A stretch of 64,000 nucleotides of DNA from Mycobacterium syngnathidarum (GCF_001942625.1 NZ_MLCL01000024.1:62001-126000), one strand, 5' to 3'. Shown: positions 33,748-43,037, numbered from the stretch's first letter. The notes: generated by a model not told the origin, from the letters alone. A program made the numbers and translations.

Positions 33748-34725
33748 ATGTCCTCAGCTGCTGGCGCAGTCGCGCGGTTGATCGTCCCCTTTCTGACAGT
33801 TGCCGCCGTGGTCGGCGCGGGTCTGGCTGCCGAGTCGGCGCCCATGGTGCGCCTGGCCAGTGACGGCAACCCGCTCGAGGGGCACTCGTTCTACGTCAAC
33901 CCCTCCTCGAAGGCCATGCGCGCCGCGCAAGCCGACCCAAGCCCTGAGCTGCAGGCGATCGCCAACACCCCGACGGCCTACTGGATGGACAACGTCTCCA
34001 GCCCGGCCGTCGATGCGAAGTACATCGCTGCGGCGCAGGCCGCCGGCACCATGCCGATCCTGGCGCTGTACGGCATCCCGCACCGTGACTGCGGAAGCTA
34101 CGCCGCGGGTGGATTCGGATCGGCCGCGGCCTACAAGGGTTGGATCGACGGTGTGGCGGCGGCCATCGGCGGTGGTCCGGCAGCGGTCATCCTCGAACCC
34201 GATGCGCTCGCCATGGCCGACTGTCTGTCGGGTGATCAGCGCGAGGAACGCTACAACCTGATGAGCTACGCGGTGGACACGCTGACCCGCAATCCCGGCA
34301 CCGCGGTGTACGTCGACGCGGGTCACTCCCGGTGGGTGGCCGCCGACGAAATGGCCAACCGGCTGAACCGGGTCGGGGTGGCCAAGGCGCGCGGTTTCAG
34401 CCTCAACACCGCCAACTTCTTCACCACCGAAGAGGAAGTCGGATACGGCGACGCGATTTCGGGACAGACGGGTGGCAAGCCCTACGTCATCGACACGTCG
34501 CGTAACGGCGCCGGGCCGGCTGACGGCGAGATGTACTGGTGCAACCCGAGCGGTCGGGCCCTCGGCGCGGCGCCGACCACGGCAACCGGGAACGGCAACG
34601 TCGACGCCTTCCTCTGGGTCAAGCGGCCGGGCGAGTCGGACGGCGCCTGTGGCACGGGCGAAGCGTCGGCGGGAACCTTCGTCAACCAGTACGCCATCGA
34701 CCTGGTCCGCAAGGCACACGGCTAG
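33748..34725 (+). CDS. Secreted GH6 glycoside hydrolase (cellulase-like)
   Basis: 325 residues from ATG 33748. The signal peptide (VARLIVPFLTVAAVVGAGLA) precedes a GH6 catalytic domain: SFYVNPSS, ILALYGIPHRDCGSYAAGG, the general-acid aspartate in VILEPDALAM, YVDAGHSRWV, GFSLNTANF and NPSGRALG. GH6 enzymes cut beta-1,4-glucan; mycobacterial CelA-type relatives act on cellulose. The same frame is open back to 32515, but that part is a shadow of the sulfotransferase gene. Confidence 0.87.
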   Translation: MSSAAGAVARLIVPFLTVAAVVGAGLAAESAPMVRLASDGNPLEGHSFYVNPSSKAMRAAQADPSPELQAIANTPTAYWMDNVSSPAVDAKYIAAAQAAGTMPILALYGIPHRDCGSYAAGGFGSAAAYKGWIDGVAAAIGGGPAAVILEPDALAMADCLSGDQREERYNLMSYAVDTLTRNPGTAVYVDAGHSRWVAADEMANRLNRVGVAKARGFSLNTANFFTTEEEVGYGDAISGQTGGKPYVIDTSRNGAGPADGEMYWCNPSGRALGAAPTTATGNGNVDAFLWVKRPGESDGACGTGEASAGTFVNQYAIDLVRKAHG

Positions 34726-34735
34726 TTGCCGAGGC

Positions 34736-35362
34736 CTACTGGGGCGGTGGCGCCGCCTGGCACTCGGCGAGCATCGGTGTGGAGAACTTGACCGACCCGA
34801 CACCGCCGAGCGTCATCCCGTTGTCGGCGAGCGTCATCGTGGTCGTGTAGCGGCAGGTCTGATTCACCGTCAGGCCCGTGAGGAACTCGACGTCATAGGT
34901 GTACAGAAACGACCGCACGAGCTGACTCGGATTCCAAGGCACATCGAGGGCGAACCCCAACGACGACGCGGACAGGGCATTGAGCAACCGTGGGCCGGCT
35001 TCACCGATGCCCGGTGTGAGGTAGAACGGCGTGCCGTCGAGCTTGTTGCCGGAGACGCTGACGCTTCTGATCCGGTAGCCGGTGGTACCGCCGGGGATGA
35101 GGGGCCCGCGTCTGATGTTGGTGCTGAACAGGATTGAGTAGTTCGTGCCGCCGACGATCGCGGTCGTGCTGAAACTCGTCGAGGTGAATTCCTGCGGCAG
35201 TTGGGCCGCGCAATTGCCGAGCTTGCCTGCCGGATCACCGCATTCCTGCGGTGCTGCCAAGGCAACAGGTGCCACTACGGCCGCGCCGACGACGGGAACC
35301 GTCAAGGCGGCACCGCGGATGAACGTGCGGCGGGAGAACGAGCTCCCGAAATGTTTCGTCAT
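34736..35362 (-). CDS. Tat-exported protein of unknown function
   Basis: 208 residues, ATG 35362. A twin-arginine signal (FSRRTFIRGAALTVPVVGAA, cleavage near ALAAPQ) exports it folded. The mature part is beta-rich with three or four cysteines (ECGDPAGKLGNC, NQTCRYTTT, LAECQ) that could form disulfides. No known domain recognised. It is convergent with the GH6 gene 10 bases away. Confidence 0.75.
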   Translation of the reverse strand: MTKHFGSSFSRRTFIRGAALTVPVVGAAVVAPVALAAPQECGDPAGKLGNCAAQLPQEFTSTSFSTTAIVGGTNYSILFSTNIRRGPLIPGGTTGYRIRSVSVSGNKLDGTPFYLTPGIGEAGPRLLNALSASSLGFALDVPWNPSQLVRSFLYTYDVEFLTGLTVNQTCRYTTTMTLADNGMTLGGVGSVKFSTPMLAECQAAPPPQ

Positions 35363-35446
35363 TGGTATTCCTCCTTATTGGCTCGTGCTTTTGATCGGCA
35401 AACTCGAACCTACAAGGGTGACCTGCGGTTAGGCGGGGATTGGCAA

Positions 35447-36226
35447 TTACCGGAAGGAGCCGGCCCCGCCGTCCACGAGCAGCGTCTGCCCGGTGAGGTA
35501 GGTGGAGTCGTCGCCGATCAGGAACGCGACAACAGCACCGATGTCGGTGGTGGGATCCCCGATTCGCTTGAGTGAGGTGCTTCGGACCACCGCGTCGTAC
35601 TGTTTGGGTGCCATGTCGCGCAACACTTTCAGGCCGTCGGTTTCGGCGAGCGGGCAGACCACGTTGACGCGGATCCGGTCGACGCCCCATTCCAGTGCGG
35701 CCACCTTGGACATGCCGCGAATGGCTTCCTTGGCGCCGGCATACGCCCCGAAAGAGTGCGTACCAACCGTGCCCGCGGCCGAACCGAGGTTGACGATCGA
35801 TCCGCCGCCGCCTTTCACCATGACCGGGTGAATTGCCTGCATCAGCCGGAACGTCGCCCGCGGGCCCGTGTCGTGGACCTGCTCGTACTCCTCGGCCGGG
35901 ATGTCGGCGAACGGGATCGGTCCGGCGCTGGCCACGGCGTTGTTGACCAGTCCGTTCACCGTGCCGAATGCCTCGAGTGCGGCGCCGACGATGCGCTGGG
36001 CGCTGTCAGCTTCACGTAGGTCTGCCACCACAGACGCGACATCGAACCCGGCCTCGGCGAATTCCGCTGTGGTGTTTGCCAACACATCATCGAGGATGTC
36101 GGTCACCAGTACGCGGGCACCGCGGGAGAGCAGAGCGGTGGCGATGCCTTTGCCGACACCACGGGCCGCGCCGGTGACGATCACGGCGTGGCCGTCCAAC
36201 GAGTGCGGATGGCTGTAAGCGGACAT
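35447..36226 (-). CDS. SDR-family oxidoreductase
   Basis: 259 residues. TGAARGVGKG cofactor loop, NNAVA, serine in VNLGSAAG, and catalytic YAGAK. The acidic residue after beta-2 (VTDILDD) suggests NAD rather than NADP. A classical soluble dehydrogenase; substrate not predictable. Divergent from the protease-nuclease gene. Confidence 0.87.
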   Translation of the reverse strand: MSAYSHPHSLDGHAVIVTGAARGVGKGIATALLSRGARVLVTDILDDVLANTTAEFAEAGFDVASVVADLREADSAQRIVGAALEAFGTVNGLVNNAVASAGPIPFADIPAEEYEQVHDTGPRATFRLMQAIHPVMVKGGGGSIVNLGSAAGTVGTHSFGAYAGAKEAIRGMSKVAALEWGVDRIRVNVVCPLAETDGLKVLRDMAPKQYDAVVRSTSLKRIGDPTTDIGAVVAFLIGDDSTYLTGQTLLVDGGAGSFR

Positions 36227-36402
36227 GGCATTGCCTTTCCGGAGTCGACCAGAGTTGGCACGCTAGCTCATGCGAGCGAGCGCTGTCAGAGACTGGCGCT
36301 CAGATAGCCGGCTCGAATCGAGTAGTCGTCTACGCGTGTGCCCGAACCGTGGCAGGAAAAGACTGGGTGTAGCGATATCCCCACCCACGCGAGGTAGCTG
36401 TC

Positions 36403-38313
36403 ATGTCGATCTTCATGGAGCCTGACCACGGCCGGTTGGTTCGCCGCATCACCGCGATCACCGCAGGCGACCTGACGTCGACTCAGATCAGCAAGGTCGT
36501 CGACGGTGACCTCGATCTGCTCAAGAACCTTCCACAGTCCGGCAAGGACAAGGTCGCCGCCCTGGTCAAACCGCAGGTGCACGGTGAGTTGAGAAAGATC
36601 ATCGGCCCGACGACCGATTTCGTGCCCATCTACTACGTCGAGATGGCCAGGGTATCGGCTCAGGCGGTGGCACGGGTCATCGATGGCAAGCGTCGGCCAC
36701 TCGGTACCGGGGTCATGGTGTCGCCGCGGCTGTTCATGACCAACAATCACGTCATCGCGGATGCGCAGAACGCCGCGTCGACCTCGATCCAGTTCAATTA
36801 CCAACTCGACATCGATGACGTGCCCGCAGCCGTCACGGAGTTTCGACTCGATCCGGCAACCTTCTTTTGGACCAGTGACGAAACCGAACTCGACGTATCG
36901 CTGATCGCCGTCGGATCCCGCACTGCGGGCGCGGGCAAGCTGGCCGAGTTCGGTTGGACCGCACTGTCATCGGCGAAGGACAAGCACGCCGAAGGTGACC
37001 ACGTCACGATCATCGAACACCCCGACGCCGACTACAAGCAGATCGCATTGCGTGAGAACAGGGTCATCGGCCGCGGTAAGAAGGGCATCACCCTCTACTA
37101 CGCCGCAGACACCCTGCATGGCTCCAGCGGCAGCCCGGTGTTCAACGACCAATTCAATCTGGTCGCGCTGCATCACGCCGGTGGCGGCCATAACGACACC
37201 GAGCTCGAAGACGGTAAGCCCGTGCCGGAGGACTGCAATGAGGGCATCAGGATCAGCGCCATCGTCGACGCGCTCCGCGCCCGCCACGACCAATTACCCT
37301 CCAGGTTGAGGGATCTGCTGGCCGAAGCGCTCAATCCGCCGGCTACCGCCACCCCGCCGGCAGGAACGGGCGCGATCAGTGGTGGTGCTGCGGGCACCGG
37401 CCAGCTTGGTGTCCTCGAACGGAATGATGCGCCCAACCCTGACTACGGCAACCGCTCCGGCTACCACCCGGACTTTATGTCCAAAGCCGTTGCAATTCCG
37501 TCTATCCCGACGAACTTGCTGGCGGTGTGTGCGCTCCCGAAGGGGCTCAAACGGTCGTCGGCCAACGTGGTGCTGCGCTACCACCACTTCAGCCTCGTCA
37601 TCCGGGCGGATCGGCGAATGCCGCTGTTCACCATCGTCAACATCGATGGCCGCCGATTGCGGAAAATCAACCGAACGACGGGAGAGGTCGAGGCCGCCGA
37701 AACCTGGTACGCCGACTCGCGCCTGCGGTCCGAACAGCAGCTCGACCAGGACGTATTCGAACGGCAGAAGCCACGCTTGTTCGATCGCGGACATATGGTG
37801 CGCCGCCTCGATCCGGCGTGGGGCAGTCCCGTCGCCGCCAAACGGGCTGCCGACGACACGTTCCACTTCGCCAACTGCTGCCCGCAGATCTCGGCCTTCA
37901 ATCAACACCTCTGGGCCAAGATCGAAAACTACGCCCTCGACAACGCCGACGCCGAGAAGCGCCAGATCACCGTCGTCACCGGGCCGGTATTCGGTGACCG
38001 TGACCCGCTGTACCGGGGAGTCCTTGTGCCACGGCAGTTCTGGAAGATCGTGGTCCGGGTCAGTGCCCAAGACGGCGATCTGCGCGCCACGGCATTCCTG
38101 GCCGATCAGAACGCGGCGCTCGATGCGGCCTTCGGAGCCGACACCGAATCCTTCACCGACATAGACAAAGTGGTGATGTTCCAGAAATCCGTTGCCGACA
38201 TCGAACGGCTCACCGGGCTGTCGTTCGGTGGGTTGCGTGACCACGACACGATGACAGTGGGGCTGGAGGCGGTTTCGCCGCAGCTGGACTCCCTGGACGA
38301 GGCGGCCTGGTGA
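36403..38313 (+). CDS. Trypsin-like protease / EndoG-type nuclease fusion
   Basis: 636 residues, ATG, no signal peptide or membrane segment, so cytosolic. Residues 1-70: helical domain not recognised. 75-290: V8/trypsin-like serine protease with His116 (TNNHVI), Asp164 (ELDVSL) and Ser242 (GSSGSPVF). 300-360: Pro/Gly/Ala-rich linker. 365-620: DNA/RNA non-specific endonuclease with DRGH (His464) and the metal-binding FANCCPQISAFNQ/LWAKIEN (Asn491, Asn500, Glu508). Both active sites are complete. A stand-alone gene without immunity or regulator. The combination suits a stress- or phage-triggered effector; that is inference. Confidence 0.85.
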   Translation: MSIFMEPDHGRLVRRITAITAGDLTSTQISKVVDGDLDLLKNLPQSGKDKVAALVKPQVHGELRKIIGPTTDFVPIYYVEMARVSAQAVARVIDGKRRPLGTGVMVSPRLFMTNNHVIADAQNAASTSIQFNYQLDIDDVPAAVTEFRLDPATFFWTSDETELDVSLIAVGSRTAGAGKLAEFGWTALSSAKDKHAEGDHVTIIEHPDADYKQIALRENRVIGRGKKGITLYYAADTLHGSSGSPVFNDQFNLVALHHAGGGHNDTELEDGKPVPEDCNEGIRISAIVDALRARHDQLPSRLRDLLAEALNPPATATPPAGTGAISGGAAGTGQLGVLERNDAPNPDYGNRSGYHPDFMSKAVAIPSIPTNLLAVCALPKGLKRSSANVVLRYHHFSLVIRADRRMPLFTIVNIDGRRLRKINRTTGEVEAAETWYADSRLRSEQQLDQDVFERQKPRLFDRGHMVRRLDPAWGSPVAAKRAADDTFHFANCCPQISAFNQHLWAKIENYALDNADAEKRQITVVTGPVFGDRDPLYRGVLVPRQFWKIVVRVSAQDGDLRATAFLADQNAALDAAFGADTESFTDIDKVVMFQKSVADIERLTGLSFGGLRDHDTMTVGLEAVSPQLDSLDEAAW

Positions 38314-38325
38314 GGCGACCTGACC

Positions 38326-39123
38326 TCAGCGAGTCGCACCCTGCCACACGGTGTCGAACGGCGCGTTGCCGCTGATCCGCTGGACGATGCCGGCGGTGGT
38401 GAAGTCCTTGGCCAGGCGCACTGCCTCGGAGACGCCGGCGCCCTTGGCCAGCGCGGCCGTGATCGCTGCTGCCAGAGTGCATCCGGCTCCGGCGACGCGA
38501 GCGTGTCCGACCTTCGGTGCGCGCAGGATTTCGGCGTCGCTGCCGTCGAAGAGCACGTCGACAGCGTCGTCGCCGGGAAACTCGACCCCGCCCTTCACAA
38601 GGACGTGCGCGGGTCCCAGATCGGCAATGCGTCGGGCGGCCTCGATCAGGTCATCGATCGAGTTGATGGAATCCATCCCGGCGAGGGTGCGGGCCTCGAA
38701 CAGGTTCGGGGTGACGACGGTGGCCAGTGGCAGGATCTGACGGCGCAGTGCGGTGTCGGTGTCGAGCGCGGCGCCCGGTTCCTGCCCTTTGCAGATGAGA
38801 ACAGGGTCGACGACGATGTGCCGCCAGGGCTGGCCGGCGAGGGCCTCTGCGACGACGTCGATGGTCGCCGGGGTGCCGAGCATGCCGATTTTGACGACGT
38901 CGAGGTCATAGGCCGACGTCGCCGCTTCGATCTGATCGGCGATCACCCGGGGATCGACGGGTACGAACCGGTGGCCCCAGTTCGCGTTGGGGTCGAACGA
39001 AACGATGCACGTCACCGTGCCCATGCCGTAGGTGCCGAGCTCCTGGAAAGTGCGCAGGTCAGCTTGCAAACCGGCGCCGCCGGTGGCTTCGGATCCGGCG
39101 ATGACATACGAGAGATCGACCAC
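38326..39123 (-). CDS. Bifunctional hydroxymethylpyrimidine/pyridoxine kinase family
   Basis: 265 residues, GTG 39123. IAGSEATGGAGLQADLRTFQ, VDPVLICKG, TPNLFEARTL and the anion hole GAGCTLAAAITAAL define the ThiD/PdxK ribokinase-like kinases that phosphorylate HMP or pyridoxal with ATP. Cysteine and an LAA sequence replace the usual Asp-containing GxGDT, a pattern seen in the PdxK/ThiD2 branch. No thiamine genes are adjacent. Convergent with the protease-nuclease gene. Confidence 0.8.
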   Translation of the reverse strand: MVDLSYVIAGSEATGGAGLQADLRTFQELGTYGMGTVTCIVSFDPNANWGHRFVPVDPRVIADQIEAATSAYDLDVVKIGMLGTPATIDVVAEALAGQPWRHIVVDPVLICKGQEPGAALDTDTALRRQILPLATVVTPNLFEARTLAGMDSINSIDDLIEAARRIADLGPAHVLVKGGVEFPGDDAVDVLFDGSDAEILRAPKVGHARVAGAGCTLAAAITAALAKGAGVSEAVRLAKDFTTAGIVQRISGNAPFDTVWQGATR

Positions 39124-39356
39124 GTGGGTGAGCGTACGCCTGCGCCGGCGGATACTGGCATACGTTGCCGCGCTCGTTCAGAGGTGAGACGACCATGCCC
39201 CCGGCGTCGTGCATTCGCCCGGGTCAACGTGCTCTCGCGAACCCCGCACCGCGGCAACCCCGTCGGTCGTGCTCGACGGCGAAGCCTTCGATGACGTTGC
39301 CATGCAACGGCTTGCCCGCAACATCTGTGTCGAGGAACTGCAGTGGATCGGGGATA

Positions 39357-40028
39357 TCACTTCTGCAGAGGGTGGTCGCGCGGGACCGGCGTAGGTTCGC
39401 CGCGGCCGGGCGCCAGGATCATGATGGGTACGGCGCAGTGTTCGGTAAGCTCGGTCGCCACACTGCCCAGAAGCCGTTTGGTCAGTCCGCGGCCCTGCCG
39501 GCCTATGACGATCGCATCGACATCGTAGCTTTCGGCGAAGTGGCCCAACGTGGCTGCCGGAGGGCCAGTGAGGATCTCGGTGTAGCACGGAATCCCTTGG
39601 CGGCGAAGAAGCGCCGCCGAGTTGGCGAGTTCCTCGGTCGCCTCGCCGAGCGCGCGATGGTGCGGGAATTCGCTGGCTTCGTAGTACACAACCCGTGCGA
39701 GCACGATCATCTCGGACTGGCGTCCGAACAGGCTCACTGCAGTGTCCAGCACACGTTGTGCTGCGGGCGAGCCGTCCAGCCCAACGAGCAACCGCACTCC
39801 AGATGGCTGCGCATCGCGTGGGGGCGGTGGCTCCTGTGATCCTGGATTGGCGAGCCGCGATCCGTGCTCGACACGCTCGGCCGCAATTGGGACGAACAGT
39901 GGACCCAATACAGCGGCAATTGCGATCCATGTCTTGTCGTGGCCACGACGGACAATCCAGATGCCTGCGATCAGACCCGTCAGGAGCCATGCGGTGAGGA
40001 AGCCGGCCAGTAGGAGAAGCGTCGTCAC
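39357..40028 (-). CDS. Membrane-anchored universal stress protein-like
   Basis: 223 residues from GTG 40028. A membrane segment (LLLLAGFLTAWLLTGLIAGI) and a second hydrophobic stretch are followed by a UspA domain (about 90-220) with VRLLVGLDGSPAAQRVLD and the nucleotide loop IVIGRQGRGLTKRLLGSVA. Usp domains bind ATP and respond to starvation or oxidative stress. The membrane fusion is uncommon. Upstream open sequence to 40319 lacks homology. Confidence 0.72.
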   Translation of the reverse strand: MTTLLLLAGFLTAWLLTGLIAGIWIVRRGHDKTWIAIAAVLGPLFVPIAAERVEHGSRLANPGSQEPPPPRDAQPSGVRLLVGLDGSPAAQRVLDTAVSLFGRQSEMIVLARVVYYEASEFPHHRALGEATEELANSAALLRRQGIPCYTEILTGPPAATLGHFAESYDVDAIVIGRQGRGLTKRLLGSVATELTEHCAVPIMILAPGRGEPTPVPRDHPLQK

Positions 40029-40173
40029 GCGTCCATTCTGGCAGCCCAAGTCGATCGCGACGATGGTTCTAGGGCTCCAACGGCGAGGGACTTTTGGCCC
40101 TTGCGATGGAACGATGGCAATGTCTAGATCACCTGATCGCGCCTTGAGCCGGAAATTGGTGATCGAGCCCGGC

Positions 40174-40347
40174 TGATGAGCCCCCGGGGTCGAATCGCGA
40201 ATCTTCCAGTCGGTTCCTGCAGTTCGTCGGGTTGACGACCAGCCGAGGCTGGGCAAGGCCGGCGAGATCAGTGTGGTGGCTGAATCCGATGGATCGGTCT
40301 GGGTCGGTGGTGCCACCACCTGCTTCGAGGGTGGTGCGACGCTCTAA
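40174..40347 (+). pseudogene. Possible C-terminal remnant of a PhzF-like isomerase
   Basis: An open stretch after a TGA ends VVAESDGSVWVGGATTCFEG then GATL and a stop. DGxVWVGGxxxxxEG resembles the last strands of PhzF-family isomerases. No start codon and no catalytic N-terminal half are present. It overlaps the 3' end of the convergent TetR gene by 3 bases. The family call rests on one short motif. The remaining 40029-40173 shows nothing recognisable. Confidence 0.3.
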
Positions 40348-40943
40348 ACGGCATGTGCGGCAACGGCCGGTGCGACCCAATCCCAGAGGTAGGTGCGCAA
40401 ACCGGTGTCGTGTCGTGACGGCCCGCCCGGGTCGATGATGAATGACTGTAGGGTCCGCAGCATGAACTCGACGAGCTGAGTGAATACTTCATCATCGAAT
40501 CCGGCTGCAGCCCAGTCGATGTCGAAACGTTTCAGGATCGACTTGCCGAATTCGATGGCGAGATCCGAGGTTACGCCGGCGGTAAACGCGCTGGCCTTGC
40601 CGGGGTGCAACACCAGGCTGAGGTAACGGTCGTGTGGGATCTGTTCGGTGGTGTAGGCGATGCCCTCCACGACGGCTTCGCCGGGATCGGTGATCGAGCC
40701 CAGTTCCGCTGCGAGCCGATCGAGGAAGCCGTCCACTGAGGAGACGGCCGTGGCAGCCATGAGGCTCTCGACAGTCGGGAAGTAGCGATAGACGGTCTGT
40801 CGCGTCACCCCGAGGGCCTGCGCCACCTCGGACACGCTCACCGTGCCGCGCGCGTCGATCGCCTGGCGGGCCGTGCCGATGATGCGGCTGACGGCTTCGT
40901 CGTCGTCGGCGGGAATGTCTCCCGACCAGCCGTGCCTGCGCAT
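40344..40943 (-). CDS. TetR-family regulator of the Rieske oxygenase gene
   Basis: 199 residues from ATG 40943. Helix-turn-helix VSVSEVAQALGVTRQTVYRYF. It is divergent from the Rieske oxygenase gene, and an imperfect dyad (40976-41009) overlaps that promoter. It presumably derepresses the oxygenase when substrate is present. Confidence 0.87.
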   Translation of the reverse strand: MRRHGWSGDIPADDDEAVSRIIGTARQAIDARGTVSVSEVAQALGVTRQTVYRYFPTVESLMAATAVSSVDGFLDRLAAELGSITDPGEAVVEGIAYTTEQIPHDRYLSLVLHPGKASAFTAGVTSDLAIEFGKSILKRFDIDWAAAGFDDEVFTQLVEFMLRTLQSFIIDPGGPSRHDTGLRTYLWDWVAPAVAAHAV

Positions 40944-40975
40944 CCGTTGATCGTCGCACGAAAGACGCTGAGATC

Positions 40976-41009
40976 TTGACAATACAGTAAGTGACAATTG
41001 TATGGTCAA
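40976..41009. promoter_or_regulatory. TetR operator/promoter of the Rieske oxygenase gene
   Basis: TTGACAATACA (40976-40986) and TGTATGGTCAA (40999-41009) are inverted arms with one mismatch and a 12-base centre that contains the palindrome ACAATTGT. TTGACA can also serve as the -35 element. Only 3 bases separate the right arm from ATG 41013, so the leader is very short or absent. Confidence 0.65.
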
Positions 41010-41012
41010 ATT

Positions 41013-42176
41013 ATGACTGTCAGCCCAGTTAGCAGCACTGATGAGGAACTGACCCGCCGTGCCCTGCGGCACGCCGTCGAGGGGACGACGGATATGGCCG
41101 AGGCGGTGCTGAAGGTGCCCTTGCACTACTACCGCGATCCGAAGATCACCGAGATCGAGGAATCCCAGATCCTGCGCCGGGTGCCGCTGGCGATCGTGCC
41201 GTCGACCCAGATCGCGGAGAAGAACGACTTCGTTGTCCGCTCGGTGCTCGGGGACTCGCTGCTGGTCACCCGCGACCGCACCGGCGCCAGCCATGTTCTC
41301 CTCAACTACTGCCGCCACCGCGGCGCGATGCCGGCCTGCGGGTCAGGCAATGCGTCCCGCTTTGTGTGCCCGTATCACGCGTGGACCTACCGCAACACCG
41401 GCGAGCTGTTCATGGTTCCGGGTAAGGCCGGTTTCGACACGATGGACCCGGCGGAGTACGGCCTGGTGGAACTGCCGTCGGAGGAGCGTTACGGGTTCGT
41501 CTGGGCGGTCCTGACCGCGGATGCGTCGATTGACCTCGACGGCCACCTCGGAGCGCTCGGTCCAGAACTGGCGCAATGGAATTACCAGGACTACGGCTAC
41601 CACACCGATCGCGAATTCTCCTCAGAGGTGTCGTGGAAGGGTGCACTCGAGGCGTTCGCGGAGGGCTACCACTTCCCGTTCGTGCACGGCGAGAGCCTGA
41701 TCGGGCAGAACACCCTGCCCAACACCGCAATCTACGACGAATTCGGCAGGCACCACCGCATCGGATTCCCGTTCAACTGGATCAAGAATCTTGCCGAAGA
41801 TCCGAGTGCCGCATTCGACCCCTCGGCCAACATGGGCGTCATCTACTGGGTCTACCCGAACCTCATTCTCGCGAACAGCCCCGTCGGCGTAGAGATGATC
41901 GACATGCTGCCGGAGGGGGAGCCGACCCGCTGCACGGTCCGGCACAGCTGGATGGGTCGCATCCCGGCGACGAATGACGACATGCGGGCGGCTTATGACG
42001 CCGTCTACGAAGGCGTCCATGCCGCGGTGCGCGACGAGGATTTCGCCCTGCTCCCGCAATGCGGTGAAGGTGTCCGGCACGGTCAGCACGACCACATGAT
42101 CATCGGCCGCAACGAAATTGCGGTTCAGCACATGATCAAGGTGTTCGCCCATGAGTTGGGCGTGGCTCTGGCTTAG
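41013..42176 (+). CDS. Rieske-type ring-hydroxylating oxygenase, alpha subunit
   Basis: 387 residues from ATG 41013. The [2Fe-2S] ligands are in NYCRHRG and VCPYHAWTY. The mononuclear iron site is in EGYHFPFVHG, with a late acidic ligand region. It adds oxygen to aromatic or steroid-like rings and needs a separate reductase and usually a beta subunit, neither of which is adjacent. A VOC protein lies 5 bases after its stop on the other strand. Confidence 0.87.
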   Translation: MTVSPVSSTDEELTRRALRHAVEGTTDMAEAVLKVPLHYYRDPKITEIEESQILRRVPLAIVPSTQIAEKNDFVVRSVLGDSLLVTRDRTGASHVLLNYCRHRGAMPACGSGNASRFVCPYHAWTYRNTGELFMVPGKAGFDTMDPAEYGLVELPSEERYGFVWAVLTADASIDLDGHLGALGPELAQWNYQDYGYHTDREFSSEVSWKGALEAFAEGYHFPFVHGESLIGQNTLPNTAIYDEFGRHHRIGFPFNWIKNLAEDPSAAFDPSANMGVIYWVYPNLILANSPVGVEMIDMLPEGEPTRCTVRHSWMGRIPATNDDMRAAYDAVYEGVHAAVRDEDFALLPQCGEGVRHGQHDHMIIGRNEIAVQHMIKVFAHELGVALA

Positions 42177-42181
42177 GAGCC

Positions 42182-42733
42182 TCACTTCCCAGGCAGGGCG
42201 CGCATCGCTTGCAGGGTGATGCCGGGCACCGTGCGCGCCAGGTCCGGGCGCTGCTTGCCGAAGGTCCGCATTGCTCGGTAGAACGACCAGACCTGCCGTG
42301 GGCTGGGAACTTTCGGCACCCAGGCCAGCTCCCAATGGATGCCGTTGATCGGGTCGTCGAAGAACACCGCGTAATAGCCGGGCCAATACTGGGGGTAATC
42401 CCGCGGTTCGTCGGTGACCCGGAATCCCTGGGGAATCAGGAAGCCACGATGAAAGTGGTCGACTTCTTTGCGGTTTCGGGCCCACAGCGCGACGTGATTG
42501 ATTCCCACGGACTGCTCGGAATGGGTGAGCTTGCCGCCGGTGCGCGCCGGTTGGATGCCAATGTAGCTGTGGGGGTTGAGGAATCGCGTCATGTAGTAGA
42601 TCGACTGGTACTCCATGTTCAGTGAGGAGAAACTGCTGAACCCCAGCCAACCGAACATCGCGTCGTAGAACGCTATCGACGCGTCGTAGTCCAAGACCGC
42701 GAACTCGACATGACTGACTCCCCGCCACCGCAT
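42182..42733 (-). CDS. VOC-family (glyoxalase/dioxygenase-like) protein
   Basis: 183 residues from ATG 42733 with GGGGG upstream. SHVEFAVLDYDASIAFYDAM and INHVALWARNRKEVDHFH give the two beta-alpha-beta modules; candidate metal ligands are the first-strand His, the His of INHVAL and the Glu of GIHWELAW. It could be an extradiol-type dioxygenase or lyase acting after the convergent Rieske oxygenase; that link is inferred. Upstream open sequence to 43072 lacks homology. Confidence 0.75.
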   Translation of the reverse strand: MRWRGVSHVEFAVLDYDASIAFYDAMFGWLGFSSFSSLNMEYQSIYYMTRFLNPHSYIGIQPARTGGKLTHSEQSVGINHVALWARNRKEVDHFHRGFLIPQGFRVTDEPRDYPQYWPGYYAVFFDDPINGIHWELAWVPKVPSPRQVWSFYRAMRTFGKQRPDLARTVPGITLQAMRALPGK

Positions 42734-43037
42734 CGGGCCCCCTAGGTATCGACTACTACCGAATGTAGTACTCAGTGGGGGCGCTGGGAAGGGGTGAACG
42801 AGCGCCGGTTTCCACTGCAGGGTTGCTTCGCGCGAAGGGCCACGGCCGGTACGGAGAAATCGGCACACCAAGGCCATTGCTGCCAACCGCCGCTCAATTT
42901 CTGCCATCGGAATTAACCGCGCTGACCTGCGTGTTGTGCAGGTCAGACCGGGTAGGAATTCCCCGAACCGGAGGACAGACGTCCGAACCGCGACACTCAC
43001 GCCACGGCTCGAACGCCCCAGACAGAAGGGCTTCGAC
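42734..43037. other. Intergenic region with a hairpin
   Basis: 304 bases without a recognisable gene. It contains a perfect 8-base inverted repeat, TGACCTGC (42923-42930) / GCAGGTCA (42938-42945) with a 7-base loop, in the leader region of the small secreted peptide gene. Nothing else recognised. Confidence 0.5.

Noticed and set aside
32298..33869. 523-codon frame antisense to the sulfotransferase gene
   Set aside because: No motif, and composition typical of an antisense shadow of a high-GC gene.
37294..38244. 316-codon frame antisense to the nuclease domain
   Set aside because: The sense strand carries a complete nuclease motif set; the antisense frame has no homology.
39124..39356. Short open frames between the kinase and Usp-like genes
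   Set aside because: None has a ribosome site or recognisable family pattern; the stretch looks non-coding.
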